DNA from: Marchantia polymorpha subsp. ruderalis
Taxonomy: Eukaryota; Streptophyta; Marchantiopsida; Marchantiales; Marchantiaceae
Direction: 5' to 3'
DNA: 64,000 nucleotides
Assembly (NCBI GenBank): GCA_037833965.1
Contig: AP031356.1
Span: 1,634,501 to 1,698,500, forward strand
The position numbers and the translations under genes are program-made. The notes under the pieces were generated by a model. It was not told the DNA's origin. It saw only the letters and a list, made by a program, of their open reading frames with translations, and did not search any database. Below, piece by piece: positions 33,912 to 46,691 of the stretch (position 1 is its first letter; each line of letters begins with the position of its first letter).

Positions 33912-35850
33912 ATATAAATAAAAATCATTATTTTCTATTATTAATATTCACATAGTGTTACTTATAACACACACAAAATATCGTAAAAAATTGCTTAGTT
34001 AAATCTAGGCTTCTAGTGATGTTGAAGCAATGGTACGTTGTTTCTAAGCCCAGTAAACCTAAAGAAGTGTAATAGGCTTTTACCCCTCGGTCACGGTGAT
34101 GTATCGAGCTTGGGACCTGATTTGGACCCGTCCGGATCACTACCATAAACAGATGAATGGTCGAATTTCCGAGTGAGATGAGATTTTGTTTGGAACAAAT
34201 TTGATCTAATTTGTATACATCGTATTCTACATGCACTGGCTGCAACAGTTGTTAATATTTTACTTCCTTGAAAGACGACGACTGTTAAGACTCGCAGGTT
34301 ATCATTATAGAGTGATTAGCATCAGGGGGATCATTGCTTTGGCCTTCCAAGTGACTCCCTTAACTCTCCTTTTTATCGACATCGTTCTTTTCATTTTTGA
34401 ATGATTGGGTATCAGAATCGTTATAGTCTAAGAAATTTTTCGCTTTGTTGACTTATTTGGCACGATGAGCGAAATGCGATCGACTTAAACCAATTTCCTG
34501 CTCAAGACGACTGTAATGCATCGAGAAGCCGATTACACGTGCCGCCTGACAGCTGCATGCAAGCGATCTTCCATTGAAAATTCACCGCCTAATTCTCTGT
34601 GTCTCCGTGTGTAATTATTGCTCCGCCTGTTAATCCAAGATCTTTTGAAGATTTGTTTCTTGTGATGAAACATCTTCTGCCGAGATGTGATCGTCAGCAG
34701 AATGTGAATTTCCAGTCAACATCTAACGAACTGGAGTCCAGCTGCAGGAAGATCAAGTTCGATTTGTGATCCAGCAACGTTCACAAGAGGCTTGCCAGCA
34801 GGCTTTCTCTCCAACGGGGCTTCAAGGCCACACTGACCGGTTCAGTCGGTCCTTTACTTGCATCCGAGACGGCGAGTCCCACACATCCCATGCCCTACGC
34901 TAGAGTCCGATGGCCCCCAACGTACTAGAACTGGGTCGGGCAGTTTAGGGACTGCAAGAAACGTTGCGAGCCTCTGAAGACATTGTGTGAAGCTGTCTAG
35001 CTCACGATCTGAGATGGTCCAGATGAACGAGCTTCCGTACGAGAGGGCTACAATTGTCCTGAAGATAAAGTCCAACAGAAACATGTTGACGAGCTGAGTT
35101 GCCGAAAATCAGATTTCTGCTATTCTTCTTCTGGGTCTTGCTCCCAAGTGGGGAGAGAGACATCGGATGAGCATGATTCCGTACACGGTCGTAGAAATTG
35201 ACCTGACGTGTTGGAGTAGTTAAGGTTTGGCGCAATTATGTATGTGCGCGTGGGGCTGGCGTACGATACCACGTAAAGATTATGAGTTTTGTTCAGCACG
35301 CTCGATCGTAGATGATGAGCGAGAGAGAAGCGATCTTGACGACGAGGCCATCTATCATGATGCATTTCTGACAGCCTGTCTGCCATGCAATGCAAGTTTC
35401 CATGAAGGAGATGCACCAAGTCGTCCGGCCATACTCCTAAGCCCTGCCCTGTCTGTCACACCACATTGCATTTGGACAGTACTTAATATTGTCTTCGTAG
35501 CTTGCCCAACAAAAGAGAATTTACGAACGAATGCGCATGAAGTTGCGATCGACTGTCCTCATTAACAGAAACTCCTGAAAAATGTCTATCGACGAGTCCT
35601 GTCCTTCGCACACCATGAGTTTCTCTCTTGAGCTCGGGGGTTGGGGGCGAGCTTTTTATGATCGTAAGATCCACCGATGCCATCCCATGCCAGGACTATT
35701 TTCTCGACTCGTATCAGTTTTTAACGGCACGAAGAATCATATCGCTCAACGGTCAAAAATCCGAACAGACGAGATCTGAAAAATAGAAGATTGTCTTGTC
35801 GCCTGCCACGGCCTAAAGTTTCAAATTGAAATTTTTTTTGCAGTCCTGTT
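33912..35850. other. Intergenic DNA, no recognised gene
   Basis: Contains a GC-richer part (34500-35700) with several short overlapping open frames on both strands, none with a recognisable motif. Confidence 0.4.
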
Positions 35851-35855
35851 GAAGC

Positions 35856-36220
35856 ATGAGCTCGGTCACTGAACTCTCGAAAGCCCACGTACAGAGAGAT
35901 TCGGGCGGCAATAATACGGCATCGTTGATTACAAGCGGCAGTGAGTTGTGTGCGGTATCAGAAGATGTTTCTAGACAACTCTTCGAGCAGTTATTTGAAA
36001 CCGGCGACGATTGATATTAATCAATTAGAGTACATCAAAGAAGAGCACGTCGAAAAAAGCATCGACCCAGAGCGCTCGCTCAGTTTCCAGACGCTGAAGT
36101 TGACAAATAGAGATACGTGCTGGAAACTCTATGAGAGGAAATTCGCGAGCACGGACGTGACATGAGTTGGAGAGAGCTGTTTGATCGCTTTTCAGACAGG
36201 TCTATTCTAAACATGGTGAC
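35856..36220 (+). pseudogene. Possible Elongin-A-like fragment
   Basis: Frame 35941-36165 holds IDINQLEYIKEEHVEK and, further on, LTNRDTCWKLYERKF. After a TGA and a frame change comes MSWRELFDRFSDR (from 36161). In plant Elongin-A proteins (RNA polymerase II elongation factor SIII subunit A) the order is a Q-L-x-x-[IV]-E segment, then L-T-x-x-T-D-x-L-W-K-x-[FY]-[YF]-E-x-x-F, then [FR]-W-x-x-L-[YF]-[ED]. The three pieces and their spacing fit only loosely, and there are frame breaks. A short frame at 35856-36020 is also open. I treat this as a tentative remnant. Confidence 0.3.
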
Positions 36221-36600
36221 GACTATCACGTGTTGTAATGCCCCGCAAACGCAGCTTCTATCGATCCTGGGCAACGTCGAAGATAGTCCTTGCAGATGAC
36301 TGATTACAGAATATGATGTGTTTCCCCATGACATAAACAATTGCTACATGCTGTAACTCTAAAGGGGTAAGCTACTGCTCCCCTTAACAGGTTCTGCAGC
36401 TATACAGAACAGGGGAGTATCTTAAGTATATAGACAAGAGATGAAAGAAGATAAACAAGGTGAAAGACTCCAAGTATGATGAAGTAATTCCACAGAAATC
36501 GATGAAAGTGTTTTCATCCCTTCGACGACGAGTATCTCAGAGCTCACGAAGATATGAGATTTTCCAGGAATTTCTTCGTTTGACCAGGTCGTGCAGCCAC
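36221..36600. other. Probable 3' UTR of the AWPM-19-like gene and short spacer
   Basis: No gene recognised. The right part directly follows the stop codon of the minus-strand AWPM-19-like gene. Confidence 0.4.
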
Positions 36601-37952
36601 TTAGACAGCGGACGCTGCCGCTGGGGACGCCGTCGTCGCGGGGGTTGTCACCTTGACGTCGCTTGCAACCACGGGTTCTCCGTAAGTTGGTCCGAACTTG
36701 GTGGCTCCGAAAACTCCCAGGTGGAGCATCATCAGGTAGAGCAGCTGGGTAAAGCTGAGAATGATCACGAAGGCCTCTAACACCCTCTGCAATTATCCGA
36801 ACCCGATAGGCACTCACTCCATCAGTTAAAAGCAGAGGAAAGAACTCGAGAGTTTTCAGCCTTAAGCGATCAAAGAATCAGTGACAAATCAGTATCTGCA
36901 ATTCAAAGCTATGCTTACATGTTTAGTGCTCCTTCCGCCAATGTGAATTTCCTTCCAAGCAAGCCTGCATCATCGATGAAATAATATGCTTTCTCAGAAA
37001 TGGATCCAAATTCGAGCAGCTAACGCTTACAACTTGACAGACTCGACATTTTCTTGAATACCGCTACAGTGTCAGTGACCTGTCAAGAACAACCGCACGC
37101 TTCTGTCTCGTAAAATGGAACTGTCCTACGACTGCTTATTGGACGTCACAGTTCCAAGGAAAACTTTGCAAACCAAGCTGACAGCACTGGCCGACTGGTG
37201 ATCGAGCGGACTCCTCAGATTCCTCTAGCAAAGGTCCTACGACTGGTTGCATCGACATGCTCACTACCCAGAACGCACAGTTCGTATAGTTGCACAAATA
37301 AAGAAGTTACCCCATTGCGAGCAGCACGAGAACCCAAGACACCCATGTGACGGCGTTGGTGGCTGCCAATGTTTCAGTCTTCCAGACTTTCAGATGGTAC
37401 AAGCCAGCAATAACAGAAGCGCAGCCCACGACACCAGCTACCAAGGCGAATGTAATGAAGAACGTTGTTGCCCCGTTTCCTATATTTTGACAACCATACA
37501 GGCAGTACGGTACGTTAAGGCCACTCCTCTGGCTCGAAGCCCAACTACATGATGAAGAACGTGCAACCCAATTTTTTCTCTGAATGTCTCATCTCACTAA
37601 CAGAGGGCTCTTTAATAAACTCTAAGTCCTGAAGAGAGGAAGAGAGAGTGTGTTGCGTCTCAGAATTAACGAAAACAGCACGAGTGACTGAACTGTAATT
37701 GAACAGTCCACAAAACTCCTCAATACAAGGGACAGATCACGTCAACTGTCTTCGTCTTCATCGTCGCAACACAGCGGCGAAGAAAATCTACATTTTTCAT
37801 TCTGATGCGTCACGAACATAAGACTTACCACCCGCACTGCCGCCAATGGCGTCGTTCAAGAAATGTCCCGAAAGACCAAGAACTATGATGAACATGGCGA
37901 AGTTCAGAAGCAGCAGCGGCAATGTCACGATTCTTCCATAATTAAGCTTCAT
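36601..37952 (-). CDS. AWPM-19-like plasma-membrane protein
   Basis: AWPM-19 proteins are small plant membrane proteins, first found in the plasma membrane of ABA-treated wheat cells; a rice member has been described as an ABA importer. Four exons join in frame: 37952-37829, 37479-37311, 36964-36919 (46 nt) and 36786-36601, for 174 codons plus TAA, all GT-AG. The N-terminal membrane segment reads LPLLLLNFAMFIIVLGLSG. The family signature GNGATTFFITFALVAGVVGC follows (second segment), then VTWVSWVLVLLAMGLAWKEI (third) and RVLEAFVIILSFTQLLYLMM (fourth). The C-terminal tail is short, Ala/Thr/Ser-rich and cytosolic-looking. The small third exon links LAWKEIHIGG to RVLEAF. Membrane topology is inferred from hydrophobicity. 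It appears intact; whether it transports ABA cannot be read from the sequence. Confidence 0.92.
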
Positions 37953-38400
37953 CTTGGCCCCGCACAGCAACCGTAGTAACCCCCGGCTCCACAGATCAAC
38001 TCAAACCACAAGCTCAACGAGTATGGGATGTGACGGCCGGGTCCGAGGAAGCCGGAAGCGAAGCTAACTCAAATGACGCCGAGGCACTCCGCCCGCTCGC
38101 TTCAAGACAGAAGTCGCATATGAACGAACGCCAAGACTCACTCCCGCACGCCCAGCACTGAGATTTAAGCGTTGAGGAGCCAGCGAGAGAGCTATCAGAG
38201 CTTCACGCGTTGAATCTGCCGCCAGAGCGCGAGCAGCAACGAATAAATCAATGGAGGCTTCAGGAGCACACGAATTGGCGACAGAGAGAGAGCGAGAGGG
38301 AGAGGGGGGGCGCTCGAGCGTTTCGGGCTCGCGCTGCTGCTGCAGGAGCTGTTAGTGCTGCCGGTCCGCCGGGAGAATTAGAATTTAATCATCGTAGCAA
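37953..38400. promoter_or_regulatory. 5' UTR and promoter region of the AWPM-19-like gene
   Basis: GC-richer DNA upstream of the start codon on the minus strand, with a purine-rich (AGAG)n-like patch at 38280-38310. A plus-strand frame at 38210-38866 crosses it but has no recognisable motif. Confidence 0.4.
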
Positions 38401-41400
38401 GAAGCGATGGAGGCGCCCGGGCGAGCAGCCGTGTCGCGCGATCCTCGTCAAGCGTCGCAGGCGCTCTCATTGGTCGAAACATGCGGATCCCATGCAGATG
38501 CAATTGTTCCGATCATCGACTGGCCGTGATCGGGCTCGAACCCTGCGCGCGTTTGCCCACGTGAGTTCGTCTAGCCCTGTCAGCCCTCGGCCTTTCCAGT
38601 GGGGCCGGGTCCCAGTCCTACCCGTCAGACCCGTGATCATACCCTGGGCTATCCTGAATCTCTCAGTATATCAAGTCTGTTATGAATGTCTCCCTGTCAT
38701 ACTCTTCATTAAATACCTACCAAGTACGAAAGCCGCCACGATCAAATGTTTACCTGGGAATGTAAATTTCGTATCTACCCGGTGCAGAAATCTCGAAACT
38801 GGACTCGCAAACACAAATCAGGTCTTTCATCTTTCTAGAACAAACTCTAAAGTACTAACTGAGTAAAAATGCATTTCCTTCTTTTTCTATGAAAATATTT
38901 TACATGAAAATAATCAATTGAGTAATTAAAAATACTGGATAAATATAATTTCTTTTAAATTAGAATAATTTCTAAAAATACCTTTAAAAATATTTATCGG
39001 ATTAATAAATTATATAAATATATCTATCATAATATGTTTCAAAGGTTAAATTATGTCTAAAATTCATTATTATTGATAATAAATAATTAATATCAACAGC
39101 TCTTCTCCCAAAGAGCTCCTCTATCCGAGGTCCAGATACTATCTTCAAATAAACTTCCACACTATTGAAAATTATCAAAATCAATGTCTCAAATTTTCAA
39201 TACTGATCAAGAAACGTTGATAACTGTACATATGTCTCTAACTTTAACTAGAATTAATCAGAGTGTAATATTTCTACCAATGATCAAGAGCCAAAAGTCC
39301 ATCAGCCAGTACTGTACATTATTCACGGAAGTGTCTATTTTACCACTTGACTTCAGAGACACCATGATTTCCCTCTGCTTCCACTCATATGAACCTGTAC
39401 TGGAGACACATATCCTCGCAAACATAAGTCCATATTAATCAGAGCTTACTCTAATCGTGGGGAAGAATGAGCGTTCTCTTTCCTTCCAATAATCCCAGGA
39501 ACAATTATCAAGTACAAGTTATGGATATATATTTCCTTAAATCCGCTAGATGGTCCTTAGTTAGTAGCCTACCTATTCCATTCCTTTTGTTTGAAGTCAT
39601 TGCTCCGACTCATGCGGCTTACCGAATTTAAGGAAAAGAAAGACATGCACAAATAATCTCTGATATGCCATTTTTTATGACCCAAAATATCTTCAATCGA
39701 CCGAATGGCTTACGCGAGAATAATAATTTTTGCAACAACCAGAATGATGTACATTCTCATCACGATACACTCCGCAATCTCATAATAAGAGGAAAAGTGG
39801 TTAACTTTACTGAAGAAGCTAACAAAATTTAAAATAGATTTTTTGATCGCCCTTTCGGGGCCAAGTGAAAATTGATTCTAGTGTAAAGGGAAAAGAAAAG
39901 CGGATCAAAGTGAGAACTAACTAATCAGAAATTGGCACAATGAACGTGCAGTATGATCTCCGTTATGGAAGCGGGACGTTATAAGATAAGGATGAGATCA
40001 ACAGAATCCGGCCATAGAGAGGCAGGCGTCTATGGAGTGAGACCGAAATCCAATGATGCCGTCCCTGGGCCCCTGAGAATTCCTCTTTTCGGAAAAGTTG
40101 CCGCCAGTGGTGTCGAATAAATGGCGTCTTGAAAACGAAATGAGCATCAATGCAAACAACATTGAGATGCTGCGAACAGTCCTGTTCCCATACCAGTCAT
40201 TGAATTCCCAGTAGAAGTATAAAATCTCCACTGTGAATCAAATGATGCATTCGTATCCTGGTTCAAGCGTCTTTCGTCCTTCTTTCGTCATCAAGCTTCC
40301 AGCTACGATCTCAACGAAACAAACTTCCTTCCTCTCGACAGACAACTCGTTCGCACTACACTGCTCTCCAAGATTGTACTGCCAACTACAGGGCGAAAGT
40401 GAAGTCATGCTGAATGCGGAAGTGAAACCCTAATTGCATCCCCGGAATAAGTTCTTAGAAATGGAGGCTTGCCGAGTGAGCAGGAGGAAATGGAAGAAAA
40501 TCGGACCATCTACCGAAAATTATATAGTCCATAAGGGATCGTCACCATGGAGCAGCCATCTTCCTTGTTCTACCGGGACCTGTAAGGACTGAAGAAAGAT
40601 GCCCATGTTTTGTACATGATCCAATCGGTGCACTGAATGAAATCATGAGCTTTTAGTACGGCACAACATGTTCCTGATGCTCCATACGATCTCTCACAGA
40701 TGTTCTGTTTCATGTCGAGAAAATCGGATTGTCGAGCAATTTGAGGTTATACTGAACGTCTTCGCATATGATCTCCTCCACCCGAGATTTTTCGAGTTGG
40801 AGGCGGTGTTCCTGCCAGACCGGACATATAATGCATACTACCAACCCTGGAGGCATGGAGTCAGGGAAGAAACATTGTCCTAAGAACGATTCGAAACAGC
40901 TGGTGCTGACTCCGTCCGACATCATTGCTGTAGAGAAAACCAGTCGCCTAGAGGAATCAAGAGGAGATAGGCGCCGCCAGTTCAGATCCAAACGTATTCG
41001 GCTTTACGTGGTCATTAACTTCATAGTATGCAAGTTAATGGAATACACCTGTTGGGGCATGGGAGACGTATCCTTACGAACAGTGTTGTGTATATGATAT
41101 GACCCACCATATCGATGCAGAATAGTCGAATAAACAAATCTTGATTGTCCTAGTCGAGGTCATGCCATGTTCCGATCATTTCGTTATGAAAGCTAGTGGA
41201 GATGCTTCGTTACGTCTCCTCTCTCGAGAATTACTGAGTTGTATGCATTTATAACCTCCAATTACAAACTCTAGTTGCATGTGTTTAATTAATCCTGAAA
41301 CACTGATGTCGTTGGTAGAATGTTCGTACCACGTTGATCTCAACATGGGATGCTCTTCATGTCGCCAACCCTTAGACACGGGAGCATCAAACTCTTATCA

Positions 41401-42175
41401 GGGTAGCAAGAACCCTCCTCCGTCGTACTTCCGTATCCCAGGATAAGCTTTAAAAGGCCAATTCAAAAGAGATTATTGAAGTTGAGCAGCTGTGACAGCT
41501 CTCGACAAAAACCCAGTCGGGTCCTTACCACAATCCAACTCCGCCATATGTCAAAAGACATCAAAGCACGTCAAGAATCGATTTTGCTGCATGTCAGAAA
41601 ACCTACAAGCTTCAACTACCAACCCACGATGGAAATCGGTCAAGACGATTGGAAAGTGTGATGTACGCCGGCACTTGAAGGACTTGGATCAAATAGCATC
41701 ATCTCCTTCTCACCTGGGGTGATATGCATTAAATTCCGGCGCAAAGACGATGAAGAATAGCCGACGAAGCATGCATACCGACCCTTAGGACAAATAAATG
41801 CGCAGGAGAAGTGTCAACCGCCCCGACTGCGGCCCGATCCCATTCGATCGTGTCGAGAACTCGATGGGATCTGGTCACTACCGGTGCCCAGCGCTGAGAC
41901 CGGAAGTCACCAAGCAAGGAGAGCTGAGCTGCGCATGATGTGGACTTGCGGAGTTCTGTTAGTACGAGGAGGAGGAGAAAACTACGGCAAGGACCGAGAG
42001 CCACTGCCAGAGGACCGACGAATGGGAAGAGTTATTGAGGACCAAATGGATTTAGTGTGTATACATACAAGAACACCCATTGCAAGAAGTGCAGGACATA
42101 ATAGGAAGGTAGGGTATATGACGCTGTTGTTTCCTGGGAAACACTCGCATAGAAATGAATATGTTCCAAATTCAC
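38401..42175. other. Intergenic DNA, no recognised gene
   Basis: Only short, motif-free open frames (none above about 120 codons after 38870). A perfect B-box-like GGTTCGAGCCC is on the minus strand at 38532-38542, but no tRNA folds around it. Confidence 0.5.
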
Positions 42176-42201
42176 TATCCACAAACTTCAGTTTGTGGAT
42201 A
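42176..42201. repeat. Perfect 11-bp hairpin
   Basis: TATCCACAAAC (42176-42186), a TTCA loop and the exact complement GTTTGTGGATA (42191-42201). There is no U-tract that would suggest a Pol III terminator. Confidence 0.9.
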
Positions 42202-42239
42202 ATGAGCAATTGTTTCGTTGAGAAAGTGCGTACTTGAAC

Positions 42240-45200
42240 AAGTTTTTGCGGATAAAAGACAGCCAGCAGAGCAAGTTGTTTATATGAAATTGTCTAACCT
42301 CTTCATTACTAGGATGTGATTGTGTTATTATGACTGGTTGATAATTTTGAGTGCAAAATATAGCTATCTATGATTCCATTGGGAATATTGTGTTTTCAAT
42401 GAAATGAGAGTGTGTTGAGATGAAAATAACACTAGACTAGGTAGCGCAAAATCTAATATTTTTTATTCCCATCATAATTATGTACTTAAAAATCAAAGTG
42501 AAATCAAAGGACTCATTTTTGCTCATTTTATTTACAACAAAATGTGTAAGTTTTTCCATATAAATGTATTAAACATATCACATCAAATTCCAACATCAAT
42601 AAATCAAAAAATATACATCGGATTTTTTTTAATATATATGAATAATAAGCCTTTCAATTAAGAACTGGCTATAATGGTATAACCATAATTTTCAAAGATA
42701 GCTAAAGTAACATAATATTCAAAAGTAGCAACAAGAAAAATAAAAAATAACAAGTTTGGAAATCAAAATAGCTCAAGTATTGAAAAATCAAACAATACAT
42801 GTACAAAATAACGTTCTTGGAAAATTAATGCAATAATCAATTTGATTTTCAAATTTAATGATATATTTGACATTATTTTGATTTAGAGTTAATTCAGATA
42901 CATATATAGTCATGTAATATATATATTTGTGAATCATTAAATTGATGAATATATACTATATTTCATGCTTTTATTCCACCCAGCATAAGAATATTTGAAC
43001 AAAATCATTCAGTTCTTTTAATTTAATCTAATCCCCAACTTTTTCTGTAGAAAATATAAATGTAAATTTAATTTCAATTAATGGGTATATATCAAAATAA
43101 AATAAAAATTAATATTTATTAGAATAAATTTATCAGAAAAATAACCTAAAATCAGATTGAAGATTTTTGCATTATTTTGGTTTTAAGATTTTAAATGTAA
43201 GTGAAATAAATTATATTTATACTTACTTATAATTTATTTAATACAAAATAATTTTATAATTCAACAAATAAATATTTCTATGACCAATTTAACATGTAAA
43301 ATTGGTATAAAAAACTTTTATTGGACATGGTTTGATGAACTATCTAAATAAAAAGCAAATTTGACAAGAGATTTGTTTAAACAAATTAAGAAAATTCTCA
43401 AGACCAACATAATGATATAATGAACATGGTGAAATACGTATGTGCTTAGTTTGTGATGGCATCTTAAAATATATTAGTTGAAAAATTTTGGATTCTCAAA
43501 TCTTAACAGAGTTGTTGATTTTTTTACAATATTCTTCTGACCACATTTTAGACATTTCAATAAAATCAGAGTATATATCATGTTTTTCATATTGTAAACT
43601 CAATAATTGATTATAATTAACATTGAACTAATTTATAATAATATTTAATAATTAATAATCAATTATTATCAATAATTCTAATCAATTATTAATTAATTAA
43701 TAATATAATAATTTTTTAAATAAAACTTAAAGTTCAAGTAAAAAATCAATATTTTATGTACATCAAATGTTAATTTTCAAAATTTGTAAGCTTTACAATT
43801 TTTTTGCAGATGTAGCATATCAAAATTTGCGCTGAAGTTATAGATAAATTCTGATCACATAGTACTGAGTGATTATGAAATGAATTTTCTTTCGCACTTG
43901 AAGAGAAGTTTGTTGTGAATAAAATTAAATTTGATAATAATTTGGAAATCTTTAGTTTTTGAACCACATAAACTTGTTTTTTTACAACAAAAAAACATCA
44001 TAATAATATGCAAGAGTCATTGAATGGGATTACATATGCGCAACTTAGAGTAAAACCTTCATCTTCATCACAAACATGATATCTACAAATTTATTTTAAA
44101 AAAATATATCATGGAAGAAAACTATGTATACTTTTGCTGCTTTGAAGTCAAAAGTCTCAATTTTATTTGAGATTGACAAAATTTGAGAGCAGAGATTACA
44201 ATTTCAAAGCACATATTTGATCAATAAGAATTTACATCAATAAAAAAAAATCAAAAAAAAATTCTATTTACAAAATATACGTTAAAAAAAAGAAAAACCA
44301 GCCCAAAAACCCATTCACATAGCACGTGATGAAAAATGTACACACTTAAATCCAAATTTGGAATATTATACTCATCAAAATAATCATATTACGCTGAAGA
44401 CTAACACAAGAAGCACGAGATGACCAGTATTAGGTCTGCAAACTCAATCACATTACACCAAGTAAGACACCTATGTCTTTGTTACATTAGCAGTTTCTAA
44501 CATACAATGAGTTTTTATATTACATATTAAAACATGAACGTTCATAATAATGTATTAAAAAAATCTAAAATTCATGTTTAAGAATAGCCCTATGCCCTTT
44601 ATAAATGAGTGATTGAAAGTTCAACGTAAATATGTTTATACGTCAGAATTGATTAAATTCGTCTTTATTAAATTTAAAGTAAATTTGTTGGCTAACTTGA
44701 AGTTAGGCTTTATTTACTTATTTTGACGTTCCAAATGGGTCTTTTAAGAAGATATTTGACATAGAAAGTTCCAGTTCTTGGGTATAACAGGATTTAAATT
44801 TTTAACTTATATATTATATATATATATATATATATTCAGCATTAATATGGTAATGTCAGCTTCAATCTTTGTTTGGTAACCTCGGAATCATGCTAGTCTG
44901 CTGAACTTCAGGTTGAAAATATCATCTCTATGTTCGAACGTTGTGGAACTTAAAACCAGACGAAACAAAGTAATTCAGCCGAAGATTTTCTTGAATATGA
45001 TACCCCTGGACTTGTAATCTTAAATTTTGTACATGCCACCCCACACTGACGTGGCGCGGTCCAAGAAAGATAAAATGTCAAATTAGTCACTTCATTCGAC
45101 TTTACATATACATTTGTACTCATAAATTTTAGAAATATGGAATGTGTGGAAAGGAGGTGTATTCAGGGTTCTATTCCGGTCGTATTTTTAGCATTTGGTA

Positions 45201-45311
45201 TGTCTAGGTTTAGGGATGAAGTTCAGATGTTGAGAAAGCTCTGCGATCTCGTTCGTCCTTCTGCTCTGTTTTGTAGAACATGGTTCTGATTGTTCGATTT
45301 TGACAACAACC
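42240..45311. other. Very AT-rich gene-free block with an (AT)n microsatellite
   Basis: About 3 kb with stops in every frame. A (TA)n run lies at about 44813-44834. No retroelement motif was recognisable in any frame. The last 300 bases are less AT-rich and lead into the small gene at 45312. Confidence 0.55.
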
Positions 45312-45763
45312 ATGGATGCAGCTAAGGATCGTTTGATGCGAAGAGTGACGATTGGTGTAACTTCTCTCGTTGCCGCACTGATGATTACTGCGGATTACGG
45401 CTCGCATCCTCATGCACTCTCTGCTGTAAGGCTTTTCTAATATTTGTTGTTGTTGTTGTTGCCCTTTTGGTTGCATAGGACACATGCCCGGTCTGTTTCT
45501 CCTTTTAGGAACTGAACACGTATCAGAAAGTTCATAATTCTGTGAGCAAATTAGATGGAAGAGATGACAAAGCGAAGGATTGCTTTGAGACATTCTGTCA
45601 CACCAAATTTACCAGAGACAATTCACAGGTGACGAGATGGTGGGATGCTGGAAAGGAGTGGTTTCTTAAGCCCTCCGAGAAAGAATTGGCGGAGCTGGAG
45701 AAAATTCGAAAGGAGTTCAACGTGCGGAAGGTTACAGAGGACGATCACGAAGGAACCAAGTGA
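45312..45763 (+). CDS. Small protein of unknown function, possible membrane anchor
   Basis: Two exons (45312-45425 and 45509-45763) joined by an 83-bp GT-AG intron give 122 codons plus TGA. The start codon has a good plant context (ACCATGG). Residues 12-27 (VTIGVTSLVAALMITA) form a moderately hydrophobic helix after a basic start (KDRLMRR), compatible with a membrane anchor or a mitochondrial/ER signal anchor. The rest is charged and hydrophilic: HNSVSKLDGRDDKAKDCFET, two Trp in TRWWDAGKEW, and a helical ELAELEKIRKEF near the C-terminus. I do not recognise the family. The intron carries a (TTG)5 run. The frame stays open across the intron, which favours a real gene. It is transcribed toward NUP205, 2 kb away. 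Confidence 0.65.
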
Positions 45764-46212
45764 TCTTATCTGTAGATGAACTTTTTACATCCCGTGTTTT
45801 ACGATGTTGTGAGCTCGAATGTACAGACGCCGGGAGTTGCAATAGAGGATTGGAGGTGATGTCGTGTTGGCTAGCACACTTGGATACCATGAGGTCGGAA
45901 ACTTTTGTGTTCACCCATCGATGCCTTTTCTGGTGCCCTCCTGCGAAATGTATTGTGGTGGCTGCTCAGATTCCAGGTTGATTGAATGCCCGAACTCGAC
46001 TTAGGTTGGACCTCATCGAACATCAATTTAACTCCACTTCAAGGTCTGTCAAGTGGTCGGCGAAGCCATTCGAAATAAAACACAAATGAGCCTCTACAAG
46101 GCTGACGCCAGGTCACAAATTTCCTGTGTTAAAACACTTGGTGCCGAGAGTGCCAGCATCACAAGTCTGGAAGCTTTAGTAATATTTATCAGCTGGAGAC
46201 TTCGAAACGGAA

Positions 46213-46238
46213 GTTATGGGAACTATAGTTCCCATAAC
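46213..46238. repeat. Perfect 26-bp palindrome
   Basis: The half-site GTTATGGGAACTA is followed directly by its exact complement, with no spacer. It lies about 450 bases after the small gene. Confidence 0.95.
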
Positions 46239-46670
46239 ATCTGTATAGAAATTGTTAGCCCAGAAGAATAGCAAATAAGCTATAGTTCTGCCTGCTACCT
46301 ATTCTTCATGGGATACTATACATCATAACGGGAGTTTTCGTCCACATCGCTTTTCACATCCACTACTGCGTGAGAACACGGATGACAAGAACCAGGCAAT
46401 TTAGCACATCAACACAGGCATCAAATGTCAGGCAGTGAAGTTGGTTGTTATGCTGGATCGTGCGATACATAAAAGTACCTGTGATGATGGTTATATTGTA
46501 ACATACTGATTTTCTCGTGATGTATCTAGCATCGCAGATTGGCATCCTGTAATCTACTCTGTATAATTTCTTGACTAAAGCGAAGGGACTTTTCATTTCA
46601 TGCATCAGTTATTTATGATCACGTACAAGAATCGAAGGTCAGAAGTCACAGTTATTACACCTCCCTGCGT

Positions 46671-46691
46671 GACCTCTGAGAATCAGAGGTC
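46671..46691. repeat. Perfect 9-bp hairpin, 3-nt loop
   Basis: GACCTCTGA (46671-46679), loop GAA, then TCAGAGGTC (46683-46691). Confidence 0.9.

Noticed and set aside
38521..38600. tRNA-like segment on the minus strand (GGTTCGAGCCC with partly complementary GGCCGAG/CACGGCC ends)
   Set aside because: The T-stem pairs at only two positions, no D-arm or A box fits, and there is no plausible anticodon arm. At most a tRNA fossil.
38210..38866. 218-codon plus-strand open frame
   Set aside because: Low-complexity Arg/Ala-rich start, no motif, and it overlaps the GC-rich upstream region of the minus-strand AWPM-19-like gene; probably chance.
40768..41097. Plus-strand open frame of 109 codons
   Set aside because: No family resemblance; comparable frames occur on the opposite strand over the same bases.
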